A stretch of 64,000 bases of DNA from Trichostrongylus colubriformis (lineage: Eukaryota > Nematoda > Chromadorea > Rhabditida > Trichostrongylidae), in NCBI GenBank assembly GCA_963978905.1, contig OZ022256.1, positions 34,001,426 through 34,065,425 on the forward strand, given 5' to 3'. The notes under the pieces were generated by a model. That model worked only from the letters and a program-made list of their open reading frames with translations. It did no database searches and had not been told where the DNA came from. Shown piece after piece: positions 45,661 through 57,825 of this stretch; the stretch's first letter is position 1; each line of letters starts with the position of its first letter. Position numbers and translations under genes: made by a program.

Positions 45661-45990
45661 TTAGGCAGGGTTCATAGTTCACGATTCAGGCGATCACTCG
45701 ATCAGGCGGAAGGAAAAAGATACATATTGATTGGGTGATTCAGGCGATCACGCGATCGCGGAAAGCACGCGATCGCGTGGATCACGCGATCAGGCGGAAA
45801 AGAAAAGATATATATTGATTACGTGATTCAGGCGATCACGCGATCGCGTAAAGCACGCGATCGCGTGGATCACGCGATCAGGCGGAAAAGAAAAGATATA
45901 TATTGATTACGTGATTCAGGCGATCACGCGATCGCGTAAAGCACGCGATCGCGTGATCGCCTGAATCGTGAACTATGAACACTGCCTAAC
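45661..45990. mobile_element. TIR element filled with 88-bp GATCGCG tandem repeats
   Basis: The ends ttaggcagggttcatagttc and its near-exact inverse enclose about 330 bp. Inside, the unit that begins gtgattcaggcgatcacgcg starts at 45735, 45823 and 45911, an 88-bp period. A partial diverged unit lies before them. Each unit contains the palindromes cacgcgatcgcgtg-like and gcgatcgc, followed by an AT block (agatatatattgatta). The last two units are nearly identical, so the array expanded recently. Flanks read TTA on the left and TAA on the right, so the superfamily is not settled. Confidence 0.88.
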
Positions 45991-46555
45991 GAAGAAAGTG
46001 AAGCTTGGAGATTCGAGTGTGTAATCGCGAGGTTGAACATTATAATCACTAAGAGCTGCTTTCTGGTATTGACTTTACGATCAGAGCTTCTGTGTCTCAT
46101 TAAATCAAAAGTGACCGATTTGAATTGCAGTCCGGTTCGTCTGTTCTAGTACGTCTTTCTAGCATGATAGAAAGGATTCGACGGCTGCCGAAATCACAAT
46201 TAGTTTCCCGCTCTTTTCTAGCCTCAAATACCCACAAAGTTCCTATTGGAACGAGTGAAGGAGCTTTGCCTGTTGTTGAAGTTGTTTCAATAATCGCCGT
46301 ATGATCCCAGTTTTCTTGACAACTGGTACGGTGAAAACGGTTCTCTCCAGTATTACAGTGCTATGCACAGTCATAGACGGTACGTTAGTATCGTCAAAGT
46401 TTTCATCAAATTGGTGTAGTCGATCATTGGTGCTGGCTGAAATTTTTTCCATCGAGGATCGTTGGTCCTTTCTTGGAGAGTTGCTCACAGCATCGCGTAG
46501 CGTAGCCACTTACAGGGTCCCGCTGGAGGCGGAAATGAGGTTGTTGGTGGTCATG
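45991..46555. other. No supported gene
   Basis: Open frames on both strands (46301-46756 plus; 46509-46243 minus) overlap each other. The minus frame has a protein-like composition but no domain or convincing splice sites. Confidence 0.3.
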
Positions 46556-46559
46556 TCAC

Positions 46560-46745
46560 TGGACAGCTGGAGTGCCATTTGTGGCACACCGCTGTCATGG
46601 ACCCGCGATTTTGCCATTCTGCAATTTTACATGTCGCGGCTCCGCACGCGAAGTTGCGGCAATGGAAGGTCGCGGTATCGCGTGCAAAAGTGCGACGCCG
46701 CAAAATCGCGAAGTGTGACGACGGCCTATTCTCCCGCTTGGCGCG
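46560..46745. repeat. CGATTTTGC-type self-complementary repeat, copy 3
   Basis: cccgcgattttgccattctg, then atgtcgcggctccgcacgcg, then aagttgcggcaatgg and the inverse half cgccgcaaaatcgcgaagtg, ending gacggcctat. Aligns block by block with 60940-61115. Confidence 0.7.
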
Positions 46746-47054
46746 GCTACCGTTGATAGCATTTCAAACCTCAACAGGACTAAGTTCAGAAATAGAGGTA
46801 ATCCTTCTTACCTACATACATAAATGAACAAGGACCGAATTTGCACTGTGTTTACAATTATCGGTTTTCGCGACCTACCCGACCTGAGGTTGAATAATGA
46901 AACGGTCTTATGTAGAAAATGGCTTGGAAGGCTTATTGGAAGGAATCACGGCATGTTCTCTAGGAATTGGCGAAAGCCATATTTAGAGTATGTCTCTTCA
47001 GAGAGGTTCGATGTATTGTATTACTCGACTCTAAGAGTGGGAAATTGGGCGCTA
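46746..47054. other. No supported feature
   Basis: Unassigned. Confidence 0.3.
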
Positions 47055-47235
47055 TCGTAGTGGGGGGGGGGGGGTTCTCTTATAAAAAGCTGCTTATATA
47101 AGCAAGCCGGAGAATTCCTTGAAGCGTATACTTTTGCCTAAGCCTTAATGGAGGTAGGAAGGGATTCCTTTCTCCCTTTAGGATTAAGTATTATTAATGT
47201 CCATAGTGAGATGCCCCCCCCCCCCCCCCGCATTG
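47055..47235. repeat. Small G/C-run-ended repeat (copy 2)
   Basis: Begins with about 13 G after tagt and ends with about 16 C before gcattgcg. The interior shares cttataaaaag-tgct, gcctaagccttaatgg, tttctcccttta and taatgtccatagtg with 7963-8147. The terminal homopolymers have grown relative to copy 1. Confidence 0.8.
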
Positions 47236-50200
47236 CGATTACACCGAGAATTGTCCTTTTTACCATCCCGGTTTCGAACCTTTAAGTGATGGATGCGAAT
47301 GCTTCCGTCCGCTGCTCTTCAATTTGAATGCATTCATGTTTGAGAAGCACTTGGCAGTGTTTCATTGCTTCTCGTGCGTAGATTTCTTATTCGCGGATGG
47401 ATTTTCGGACATTTCAGGTGTATAGGGTTTTTTGGTAGTTATCAAGGAGCATCCAATGAAGCCCCTTCATGAGTTTATACGCAATTATTGGTATTCGTTG
47501 AGGCGAAGGGAGCGAGACTGGGGACCACCGATGATTGCGCAACGCCTACTCTTCTCCTCGTGATGTTTTGTCTTCATCATCCTCTTCGTCTTTCACATTC
47601 CCTCACTTGGCGCCCACTTCGCGGACAACCGTTGGTCATTTTCGAGGTTAACCATGCATAGTCGTGTTCTTTCCATCAATTACCACACTCTTTAGAGCCT
47701 TTCCAGTGAAAGTTGACTTCGTCCTTCCATTTTCAAATATCTTTTATCATACGACCTCACCATTCTACCGCGAACCTATGATCTTACTATTTCTAACCAT
47801 GCAACGAATTCACCAGTAGGATTTTCGTATAAGTATGTGTTTGCACAAGCGCTTTCCTCCTCACGTTCCGTCCCGAGGGAATCACTCCGTCCTTTTGATT
47901 TTTCCATTACGCCGCAGCCGAGCGTATGGAAATCAGCTAGATTTTGTCCGTTGCATCACAATTCCAACGGACTTCTCTCTGCTTCATACTACTCGCTTGA
48001 AATTTTGATAGTCACTTTAGTTCGCGTCTGCAAATTTCCGGTAATTCGAAGGTCCCGTTCTCCTTTTCATTTCGTAATAGTAGCCATTAGAGGATCTTAT
48101 GAAAGCAGCGGTTAGGGACTTCGTCATCAGAAGCGGTGTCTCGTAGCCTACTTTTGCGTGCTCTAGCTGGAGAAAGGATTTTTTTGTACTCAAGTTATCC
48201 TCATACCTCCCGATTTTATTACTGAACTGTAATTTGTGTAGTAGATCTTTTAATACGATCAAAGAGTAGGGGGGGGGGGGTGAGAAGAAACGGACGTTCT
48301 CATGAGAACGAAGCGCGACGTGAATTCGAAGATTCACTCTTCCGAATTCCCGTCTGTAGACACGTCGCCATATAATTGTTTTGCAGCGCTTCGGTCGAAT
48401 TTGTGGCTTATGGAGTGGAGCAGTGCTCATTCCAATCCACTGTACAAGAAATGCTGTTTGCGACCAGGTTTTTGTAGCGTTTTCCTCACAGCGGTCCGTG
48501 AACTGACTGTGTATCAGGACAACGTTACGCTGAAATTCTGATGTTGATCTCTTTTCTTTTTACTCCCTTTCATGTCTTTTAGAACTTGATATGCGTTCTC
48601 GGAATATTTTTTCTCCCTTGGCATTCATTTATACATGAACTGTTTATTTTGGGTCCGCGGACTTTAAGCAATCCATTCAACGTGATAGTTTGCGTATCGT
48701 ACAAAATGTTACGAAGAAAGTACTTTATGTCTCGGTTGCCCACTCAAGGTTACTGAAATGAATTTCATCGCTATTTTCAAAATTTTTCACAAGAACACCG
48801 GCACTGCTTTGCGATACATTCATGTGCCTTGACTATGGAGTATCGATTTTTTGGTTCGGCCATTTACTTTTTTGACGTCATCTGTCCCGTGGAATACAGA
48901 ATACTTCGTGCTCTCCCTTTTCTCTCTCTGCTCTGAGTGTTCACTTGTGTGTTCACTAAGACTTGTAATGCAAGAGCTGGGGATTGCAGATTGGGTTGGT
49001 TGATCACAGGTAGTTTCAATGCTTGTTTTTACCAAGTTTTTGGTGCATAGTGCAGATACGCTCGGTGCGCTGGACCATGAATAGTAGTTTAGCGCGTTGG
49101 GGATTTGAGCTAAGTTTATGTGCAAAAATTCTGTCCGCAGCAAATGAGATATCAGTGAAATCACTCGCATTCGTTCTCATCGACCGACGTAGACGGTTCC
49201 CTGAAATATCGACCTGATAAGTTGTTATCAGTTCTTCTCGCACTGCCAAAAAAAGTAGAGCGACTTTTCGATTAAACACGGGCAGTGGTTTCACAGACAT
49301 TTTCAGATTTACTTGTTTGATTGCTTGAGTTCCTGCCACAATTATCTCTATTGTTAACACACCAATTTTCGTCATTTAGTCGATGGTAATTAGGGGAGTA
49401 TCATGCGGCTTAGTTTATGGCTGCGATGTTGCTGGCCTAGATGACTGCTGGGGTCGGTGGACTGCCGGCCATCTGTCATGTCTAAAGCGGTGCTTGGTAC
49501 ATCTAAGATCTTGATCTGTTTTGAATGTTAATCTTGCCTCAGACATCACTTCCGGATGATCACGTTTGCAGTGTTGCATTAGCGCTGTGTGAACTAATCC
49601 ATTTTCATTTTGTTTTCATTTAAAAGATTACCAATTTCTGTTTTTCGTGTTCTTCTTGATGACCTTAGTTCGATCCGATTTTTTCTGTAATGGCGTTGAA
49701 TCGAGTTTTATTATCCCTCAATGACCTTTCATAGAACGCTCTCGCTATATTACATACTGGTTTCTCAGTCCTTTGGCGCGTTTCCTCTATCATTGAAAAT
49801 GTATTGACCTGAACAGTGTGAATTTGTTTTTCTTTTCTTTTGCTCCTGAATTGTGGAAGATTGCCTCTCGGCCGTGTATGATGGGCAATGACGCATCCTG
49901 CCTTCGCATCCCTGTGTGACATGAAAAGTGTCATTTTCACTCCCATCATCTACCTTTACTCGATTGTCGATCCCGCGTCAATGACTGCATCCTGTTCTTT
50001 TCACCCTATAATTACTTTTCCAGCGCTTGATTCCGTGGTCGCTCTTTTTGGAGCTTCCTTCATTGTTCTGGTCGCTCAAAAATCTGATGCTCCATACGGG
50101 CCATGTGTTATCATAGAATTCTGGATCTTCGTATGGATGTGTGTTGTTTTAGCTCTTGGTTCAATTCTTCGAATCTCATTCCATTTCATGGTGGCTTTTC

Positions 50201-53200
50201 ATTTGGCATTTTTATATCAGCGAGGTGCAATGTGCTTGTGTAATTGGTTTTCGAACACATTCGTCATAGGTTTGGCATTTGAGGACATGGCCTTGCGCTC
50301 GCCGAGCGTCCACCGTCCCTTAAATTTCACTTTTCGGCCAGTTGTGCGTAATGTTTTTTTTTTTTGCTGGATTTTCGCCGCGTCTGAGGCAAGGGCGACG
50401 TGCGTTACCGATGCCGACGGTTCGTTCGTCTTCTCTCTCTTCGCGCAGATCCGCAAGCGCGTTCTCAGCCTATGCAAATTTCCATTATGCATTTCCAGCC
50501 ATCGTATGGCTCCATGCCGATTTAATCTGTAACCTCTTGACGTATAAGAATTATCTTCCCTCTGGGACGAATTTCCTTCAGTGTTCCGCATAGAAGGTTC
50601 ATACTCTACTGATGACCTGTGCTGTTTTGTGGCTGGCTTACTTCAGGTCTTTTGTTACGTCATTGTTACGTACGCTTTGTTCACATTTGAATAAGTTGTA
50701 AGTAAGTATTTGTATACCAATTTTGTACTTAGCCTTATTCCACGTTGGCTGCGTAAGGTGATCTTCAAGTCGAACGACTGGTTAGAAGCGCAAGTGGTTG
50801 TTCTGCTACGGATGCTGATGATTAGGATATCCCTTATGCGACCGGATCACGTCATAGGATGCCAACTTTAATCTAGCCTGAACCAATACGATAGTGTTTC
50901 ATGGTTCTGCAAAACAAACATTGCTAATGTGATATGTTCGAACGTGGAGTATCTCTCACTTGGCTTTGCAAAGGAGCGATTACGGGAAATTGCTGGAGGG
51001 CGTCAGCGAAGTCCTTCCGCATAGACGCATAAGTTTGAGAGTTTTTTGTTTGTTGCATCAATCGTGGAATCGCTGCCGTTTTCCCAGTGGATTCCCATAA
51101 ACCGACAATTTCCCCCAAGATCGCTGTGACTCATTAGGAAGTGTCCTCGTTACGGGAACGAATCGATTACCTGAGGTGACACTCGATGGCCCTTCGTTTG
51201 TGTTGTTACGGTAAACATTGCTTGTCGTTATTCATCCTTCCCACCTACTGTTATTTCAGGTGCGCACCAGGTGTTCTAATTTGGTGAGTCTAGAAAGTCG
51301 ATGGATTGTGTATCCATCAGCCTGGGTTCTCGTTCCCTAATGCTTCCATGCTTCCGAATCGCCTCATATCGTGACGCCTTATAGGGGTGGCTGAATATGG
51401 ATAGGTTGTCTATAGCAGATGATTTATTGTTCTCGATCTCGCTCGTGCCGTTTCATTTGTCGGCCTCAATGTGCATCGTGTCTGTATCTCGCTTGTCATC
51501 TTTTCAAATATTTCATGATGGGCGAAACAAAACTTGCAGACAAGTCGAGTAAAATGGTAATTACTGATGAGCCAGTGGTGGCGGCGGGTGAGCCGACTGA
51601 CTCTTTCTTATTTGGTTATGTGATGATGGCGATGCCCTCTGCGACGAGTCGATTGCTCTTTTCGTCTGCAAACTAGAGTTAGCTGTTCGCCAACATTTTC
51701 CGACTTGCTCGAAATGTCTACGATGTCGGTTCTCATCCTTTGTGCCCGTCTTGTCTTCGAATCACAACGTTTCATGCCTTTTCTTCGAACAGGCCGTAGA
51801 TTGATTGATCCGCTAAGGGCAGCGCTGGGTAGATCTAGAGCTAAATGAGTTTGGAAACAAAATGAGGTCCGTCAGCACCTCATTTTGGCTAAGGGTCACT
51901 ACTTCATTCTGGGGCCATAGATTATCTCGTTGTTGACGTCTTTCTACAACGATTTTTGTGCCGATTCTCATTTATTTAAGTCTTTACCAACATAGACGTT
52001 CATTTTCTTTCGAGAATTGTTTCCAGACTGACTTTTCTTTCATGTATTGTGCTGCTTCAAGCCCGCTGCACTGGCACCTCTGTTAAATATGTTGCTCATT
52101 TTTATTTGCTTTCGCCCTCTTCATAGCTCGTCAACCGCCTTTTTTCAGGAAATGCGAGTGCTTTCTTCTGTTGTATTATATCCTCTCAAGGTTTAGTTTC
52201 GAATTTGATTTCTTTCTAATGCCCTCGTTGGGATATAAAATCGATGGGCGTGGTAAGAGGCATCATCAAGTTGATGTAGACACAGCTTGGAGAAAAACAG
52301 CTCAAAAGAGCAGGGTACGCGAATGCGCAGGACTCACCCAGTTGTCCGGCTCGACCAGATTTCATACTCTCTGGTAACTGCAGATAGGTTGCATAGTGAA
52401 GGCGCTGACCGTTCACGAGCAATTCGCTCTCACACATAGATATAAAAAATTGCAAACCGTGCAACCGGATTTTTCACTGGCAATGAGTGCGGACTGCCGC
52501 GCTATTCCCTGTGTGAATATTGTGTAGTTTCTGATAGGAGCTGAGCTTTTGGCAATGATGTAAGCTTCTGATTGACGTTTTTTGGTTTTATCATAATTCT
52601 GCTGTTGCTGTTGTTTTATATCTTTCATCTTTTCCTGGGATGAGACTTCTCAATTGGAAACTCATGTGAAGCTTCAGCTCATCAAGTCACTTTTTTGAAC
52701 CTTTATATTTACCAGCGCTTAATGTCTTTTTGAATTTATTGCTTTTGGAAGCGTGCGTGACCATATACCATAAATTTCACACGACATCTCATTGGCATTC
52801 ACGTCTTTCGATTTTTCAAATATGTGTGCACTTTCTAGGTATAGGATTATCGATTTGCTGGATATTTCGTACTTTAAATGCCCATAAATCCCGTTGCTAA
52901 GGAATTCCAACCTTTTTTTTACTGTGCGATCAAAGCTGATTTCATCAGAGCTATGCCTTTTAGCCTCTATAACCCATTCTATTCCCTTCAGCTTCGTCCT
53001 TGTGAATGTGCTGCAAAAGATTAGATTTCCTTCATATTCTGTTCCTAATTTTAGAGCTGTCTCTAGCGGAGTTATATTTCACACCATGGCCAGTTTAAAT
53101 GTGTTTCTTTTCCCTAGTTGTAGTGCTACATGCAAGAAACATCATAAAATCGTGGAATTTGAGGGTGAAGGAAATGAAGATTTCGGACACAATTGATTTC

Positions 53201-54605
53201 CTACTTTGTCTTGGCGCATGTTCAATGTTTGAATTCATAGTACCACTCTAATTACATATTCCTGGTTTTGTCAAAAGATGTCGGTAAATAAGCGATGATA
53301 AGAGCACGTGATATCAGGAGAACACAAGCAGTTGTATGCTAAGAAACGCGAAATTGTGAAAACATGATAGTAATCAAGGGATAGTGAATCAGAAAAATCG
53401 AGGGCGTGATCATTTTTCTTAATGCTTTCGGAAAAGCTTACGTTTTCCTCCTCCCTCATATCTTTTTTATTTCCTTTGAGGCGTTCCTGGTAAGGTTGGT
53501 TTATGCTCTTTTGCAAAATTTGCGGAATCATCAATTTTGCGCGCACTTCTCGTAAAGTAGCGTAAACTTGCCCTTAGCAGTTGTATCTGACGATTCTAAT
53601 CGCTCGCGGTCTAATGGTTGCCCAGTTCAGTCTCTTCATAGTGTTCTCAACATGTAATGCTATAGTTTCTGAAGACCTCGACTCTCTGTATAATTGTTGG
53701 GTTATCCGCGTTAACCTTTTTTAATAACGATAAAAATAAGTAACATATCTTAGGCACTCATTAAACTGCTAAAAATTGCTAAAAGCTCATGGCAATGATA
53801 TCAATCTGACTTTTCCGCTGACATTTTGAAAAAGATGCATTGCTGTCAGATCGCTTGCTATAAGCATATCTTCTACTGGCACGTTCTCTATGCAACTGTG
53901 AAGGCCATTCAACATTCTTGAATTTCAGCGTTTACATTCGTGCCACCCTTCTCAGTACAATGCACTTAATTGCTCATCTATTACAGTAGAGCTTCTTCCG
54001 CCTTGGAGCTGCACTACATTACATTGCCCTCTAGTATTTGCAGTAGACAGCAGTGGATTTTCGCAAGTGATGTGTCAGTGCATCTTTCAAGGATTTTGAG
54101 CGGCAGTTCTTTTATCTTTTGATGAAATCTCATTAATCTTTTGCTTTTTCTGATTGTCGCAGTATGCTTTTATTGAGTCTTTCTTTTAATTTTTTACACC
54201 TATTCTTTCGCTTTCGCTCGATCTTTTCTCCTCCTCAGGTTGAACTGTTTACGGCCACTTTTTATCACTTTTTTGCTCTTCACCTGTCTCTTCTTGAATG
54301 TTTATCGTGAGCATTTTTCTCTCTACTCATTTGAGTCGAGTCTGAAGAGTCCCTCCGTTCCTTGTGTTCTGCCTTCAGATGAATGCTTAATTAGTGGCGT
54401 AGCTTCAGGAAGATTAACGAGAAACAGTTTGCTCTCTTCGCGTTCTGACTTCATTTTTCACTTGATCTCCTCTGAAGCCTCCACTTTTTTCCGAGAGATT
54501 CTTTCGACCTCATTGGTGTGTTTGTTCGTAGTTCCTTACTCAATCTTGAATTGTGGTGTTCTCGTGATTAACTAATGTATGTGCCTTTTACCTCTGAATT
54601 GTGTC
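47236..54605. other. Pyrimidine-rich region upstream of the Ig gene; no supported exon
   Basis: The + strand is conspicuously T-rich and poor in stop codons, so many long but featureless frames occur. They include a 214-codon + frame (49888-50532) and purine-rich minus frames (48430-48017, 49375-49016, 53546-53271, 52910-52719). None shows a domain, repeat copy or coherent splice pattern, and neighbouring minus frames are broken by frequent TGA. A G run lies at 48271-48281. As it immediately precedes the first coding exon at 54630, it is presumably the 5' flank of that gene. Confidence 0.35.
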
Positions 54606-54617
54606 GAACTTTTTTAG
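54606..54617 (+). promoter_or_regulatory. Probable trans- or cis-splice acceptor before the Ig gene start
   Basis: The stretch gaacttttttag ends in AG 12 bases before the ATG at 54630. In nematodes a T-rich acceptor this close to the start codon usually marks spliced-leader addition. A cis-spliced 5' UTR intron would look the same. Confidence 0.5.
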
Positions 54618-54629
54618 AGGCGTTCTTCC

Positions 54630-54687
54630 ATGCCAGTTGGCAATTTTGCCACGGCCCTTTCATTAGCCGTTGCTACTGCTATATGTG
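54630..54687 (+). CDS. Ig-superfamily cell-surface/secreted protein, exon 1 (signal peptide)
   Basis: The exon codes MPVGNFATALSLAVATAIC plus the first base of a Gly codon. It is a typical signal peptide with a short polar start, a hydrophobic core and small residues before the likely cleavage site, so the product enters the secretory route. It lies directly behind a T-rich acceptor (AG at 54617) and ends at a GTTAGT donor (54688). The start is chosen because it is the first ATG after the acceptor. The exon ends one base into a codon. The Ig exon at 62012 begins with exactly the two missing bases, giving Gly at the junction. That phase match and the domain logic (signal peptide then Ig domain) are the reasons for joining them over 7.3 kb. 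The joining is inference; a cDNA is not visible here. Confidence 0.6.
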
Positions 54688-55926
54688 GTTAGTTTTCTAA
54701 TTTTGTTCATTGATTTTTGAACTTTCTGCTTCATATTTTTTATTTTACAAAACTACATATTTTTCCATCGTTATTTTATACGATCTCGCGCGTTTTTTTG
54801 TTTTACGTCTTTATCTCACCTCTGTGGTGAGCTCATATCTTTGTATCCTATTTGCTTGACCTTCACAGCTGTGAAACTTTTTTTTTGATCACGGCAAACA
54901 TTGACTTTTCGATCTGGAAATCGTCCATTGTGGGATGCATGTTTACCAGAATCGTGTATCTCCATGGATTTAAAAAAAAAAGGGGGGGCGGGAATCCCTG
55001 CCCACATCTTAAAACAGAGGTGATCTTCATCAAGGAGGACTATGAATCTTCGGAGACAGCGTTTTGGGAGCTACCTATTTTGAAGTTGACGAGAGGAACA
55101 GGTGCTGGCCTCCCGCGGCAGGTGTTTTCAGTGTCCTTGAAGGGTTTACGTCAGAGGTGGTGAGAGGCACGCGTCAACATGAGTGACCATGAGTGCCCAT
55201 GAATGTTATTGATCCGATTATCCTTGTAGTTGCCTACTGGACGTCGAACTTGTTTGCGACCACCCAGTATTTCCAAATGTTCCAATTGGCGCGAAAAGTG
55301 TGTAATAGTAATTGTGGCTTGATTGTTTTGTATGGAGGATGACTGTGTCATCTGGTTGGAAAGCTTGCGTTTAGAGTGTTTGGAAAGTTCGGAAAATCGA
55401 AATGGCAAAATGACTTTCGAGGTGGGAGAGTATATAAGTCACGCAAGATGTCTCGTTTTGACAAGTTGACATAACATTACATTGGAAGGTGGTCGATTCG
55501 AATGGTAATGTGATGAGGAACAAGGGTTGGTGCCTGGTGCCTGGGATGGCGCCCTGAATACCTGTGCCTTCACCTTACGTGATTTATCGCATTCTAGAGG
55601 CTGGATTATCCTAAAGTGATCTCTATTGCAGTGTTCAAATTATAAAAGCAAAGTTGGCCTCGATAAAAGTATGTGGCTCCGACCGCGTATTGGAATTCTT
55701 CGTCCTTCTGCGGAATCATCCATTTCTGCGCCATGATTAGCTAATTTCCGTTTATGGCCCCGATCTTTGTCGGGCTAAGAGCGATGGTCAATCACCTATC
55801 CGAATTTCGTTTAGTGGTAAGTGTGATCAGAAGTTGTGGGCCCAAGGGGTGAGGTATGTGAGACATTGGTGTTTGATTCACCATCAATTGAGTTTGGGAT
55901 TGTTTCCATACTTACGAAAGTAAGTA

Positions 55927-56700
55927 CCCTAAAGTCTGATAGATAAGTCCGCCCGCACGCGGTGTCGCGCGCGGCACAGGCTATCGCAGTCTTCAAAGAA
56001 CCAACCAGAGATGAAGGAAATTGAGGAAGCTATGATTTGTGGATTGTATCAATAACGAGTTTATATTGTATTGTATATTGTATTTGTTAACATAAAAGCG
56101 AGTAGCACGTAAAGTTGGGGTCGTACGAAAGGTGAACACGGAAATTTCACAGTTGGCAGAAGAAGTGAACGAGTGAGAGGAGAATGCTGTTCAACGGGGG
56201 TTTCAATGCGACTATTTGGCGATGAAATAGCGGTCGCATAAAAATTTTTTCTTATTCCTGTTATGACCCAACAGAAGCCAGAAATACCAAAAGCGGCATA
56301 AAAGGATGAACTGCGGAGATGTAGCTGCTTTAGTTTGCGATAGTTTCTATTGAATATCTGAGGAGACGATTGTCAACAGCTTCTCAAAGGTCTTGAATCA
56401 AGAGTCTTTGTTAGATGAGATGAGTGAGAATTTTTATGGTATGAATGTCTGTGACGATGAAATTGAGGTTGCGTGGCAAGTCCAGCATGAATGATCATTG
56501 TAACACGGGTTAAACGAAGATTCCGATACGTGGTATTTCTAGATATTAGAAATGAAGTTGAAAAAACAGTTTCTACAATTCTGTCGTTCTTTATAATGAG
56601 CGGTGCATCGCGATCCTGTGCTCTTTGAAGACTGCGCCTGTGTTCGCCGCTACCGCGCGCGACACCGCGTGCGGGCGGACTTATCTATCAGACTTTAGGG
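55927..56700. mobile_element. TIR element, 774 bp, 48-bp perfect GC-rich ends, TA flanks
   Basis: Both ends read CCCTAAAGTCTGATAGATAA then GTCCGCCCGCACGCGGTGTC then GCGCGCGG, identical for 48 bp. After a gap the match resumes with gcagtcttcaaaga. TA lies on each side (55925-55926, 56701-56702). The interior is AT-rich with no transposase, so this is a non-autonomous element. The strong GC contrast of the ends against the interior is notable. It sits in intron 1 of the Ig gene. Confidence 0.92.
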
Positions 56701-57534
56701 TACTTGTAATAACGTTGATTACTATGATGTAATGAATTTGAAATGATGAGGAAGTGAATGATTCAGGGTAAAGTTAGGGAGGATAATGTAGGTCGTTTGG
56801 CTCTCTTTATTGACTGAGTTATTCATCATCCATGTCGCTAGCAGTAGTAGCGTATTGGATTGCTCTCCTAAGGACGGGGGTTCTCCAACCACTCGTGCAG
56901 TACTTTCGCGAGTCTTGCTGCTCGATGCTTTCTCAGAAGATGACTTTCTGTTCGGAGATGGCTCTGAAGACGGGCGTTCATCGCACCAACTTCTTCGCAG
57001 CGATTCAAAATTGGTATGGACTTTTTAGAATTTTGATTGCTCCTTCACCATCGCAATCATACGACAGTTGCTAATTTTGTCTACACTCGTTTTGAAACTG
57101 ATCATTGTCAATGAGGTGGAGATGGCGTACTTACCTGCAAACTTCAATGCATATCTCACATTTGAAGACGCTGGGAAGGGGCAATTTCGGTTTATGATAT
57201 CTGCTTGGCTTGCAGTCGTTACTTTGCCGCTATTGCACACATGACGCCTTGCCATAAGGTCGAGTGTGGGTTCATTGGGGTTTTTTTTTTCATAGACACC
57301 CTTCTTAATAATCTTTGGCTTATTATCCTTTTCATTGTTTCACTTGTTTGTTGTTGTGTGCTGTTCAGCTTAATCATGAACGAACTCGAAGTCGCTCTGC
57401 GCGACATTAAATGACGGTGGCGCAGGCCCCCGGAAGTGTGCAGTGTGAAGTGAAACGCGCCAGAATCGCAATAGCGCCAGAGCCACGTTTTTAACGCGTT
57501 CTTTGCCACACACTTCACTACTGAACACGAATGT

Positions 57535-57825
57535 TTGTTCCCAGAGAACAGTGTTTTGATATACCATTTCCTTCCCTTTCCCTCTCCCGGTGCTTTCAAG
57601 CTGATAGCACCTGGAGAACCGATTAGTGTTTCAGTGACAGCTGACAGAAGGTCCTTAGTTGGTCCTGTAAGAGCACCTAATGTGCGAGTGGAGCTTGGCG
57701 AGGTTTGTGTAAAGCTGGTTATGGAGAGCTATCTCGAAGGAGGAATGAGTTTCCATTCTCAAAATCTACCGGACCCCTTTCATGCACTGTCCACTCCCTC
57801 GAATACACGCTTTTTGCTGATCTGA
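57535..57825 (+). other. Open segment of unknown status inside intron 1
   Basis: A 96-codon frame containing AFKLIAPGEPISVSVTADRR followed by SLVGPVRAPNVRVELGEVCV. The amino-acid usage looks more protein-like than its neighbours. An acceptor-like ctttcaag precedes CTGATAGCACC (57601), and GTTTGT or GTAAGA could act as donors. It matches no family I know. It may be an unrecognised exon, a decayed gene piece, or chance. Confidence 0.2.

Noticed and set aside
46243..46509. 88-codon minus frame with plausible composition and an upstream GTAAGT-like donor
   Set aside because: It overlaps a longer + frame, the donor lies on the wrong side for this frame, and no domain is seen.
47262..47290. Sequence resembling a tRNA T-loop (ggttcgaaacc on the minus strand)
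   Set aside because: Flanking bases do not pair as a T-stem or acceptor stem, and no D-arm is present upstream.
49888..50532. 214-codon open frame on the + strand, hydrophobic in parts
   Set aside because: It lies in a T-rich region where stops are depleted. There is no domain, no splice context, and a long purine-rich minus frame overlaps it.
52413..54120. A minus-strand frame that stays in the same phase for about 1.7 kb with protein-like pieces
   Set aside because: Stops, mostly TGA, occur about as often as chance predicts, and no motif is recognisable. The idea of TGA read as Trp (for example organelle or endosymbiont DNA) is not supported by any familiar gene.
57139..57255. Possible minus-strand exon with a good GTAAGT donor and a C-x2-C-like word
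   Set aside because: Only about 35 bases would be exonic, there is no partner exon, and it lies inside a + strand intron.
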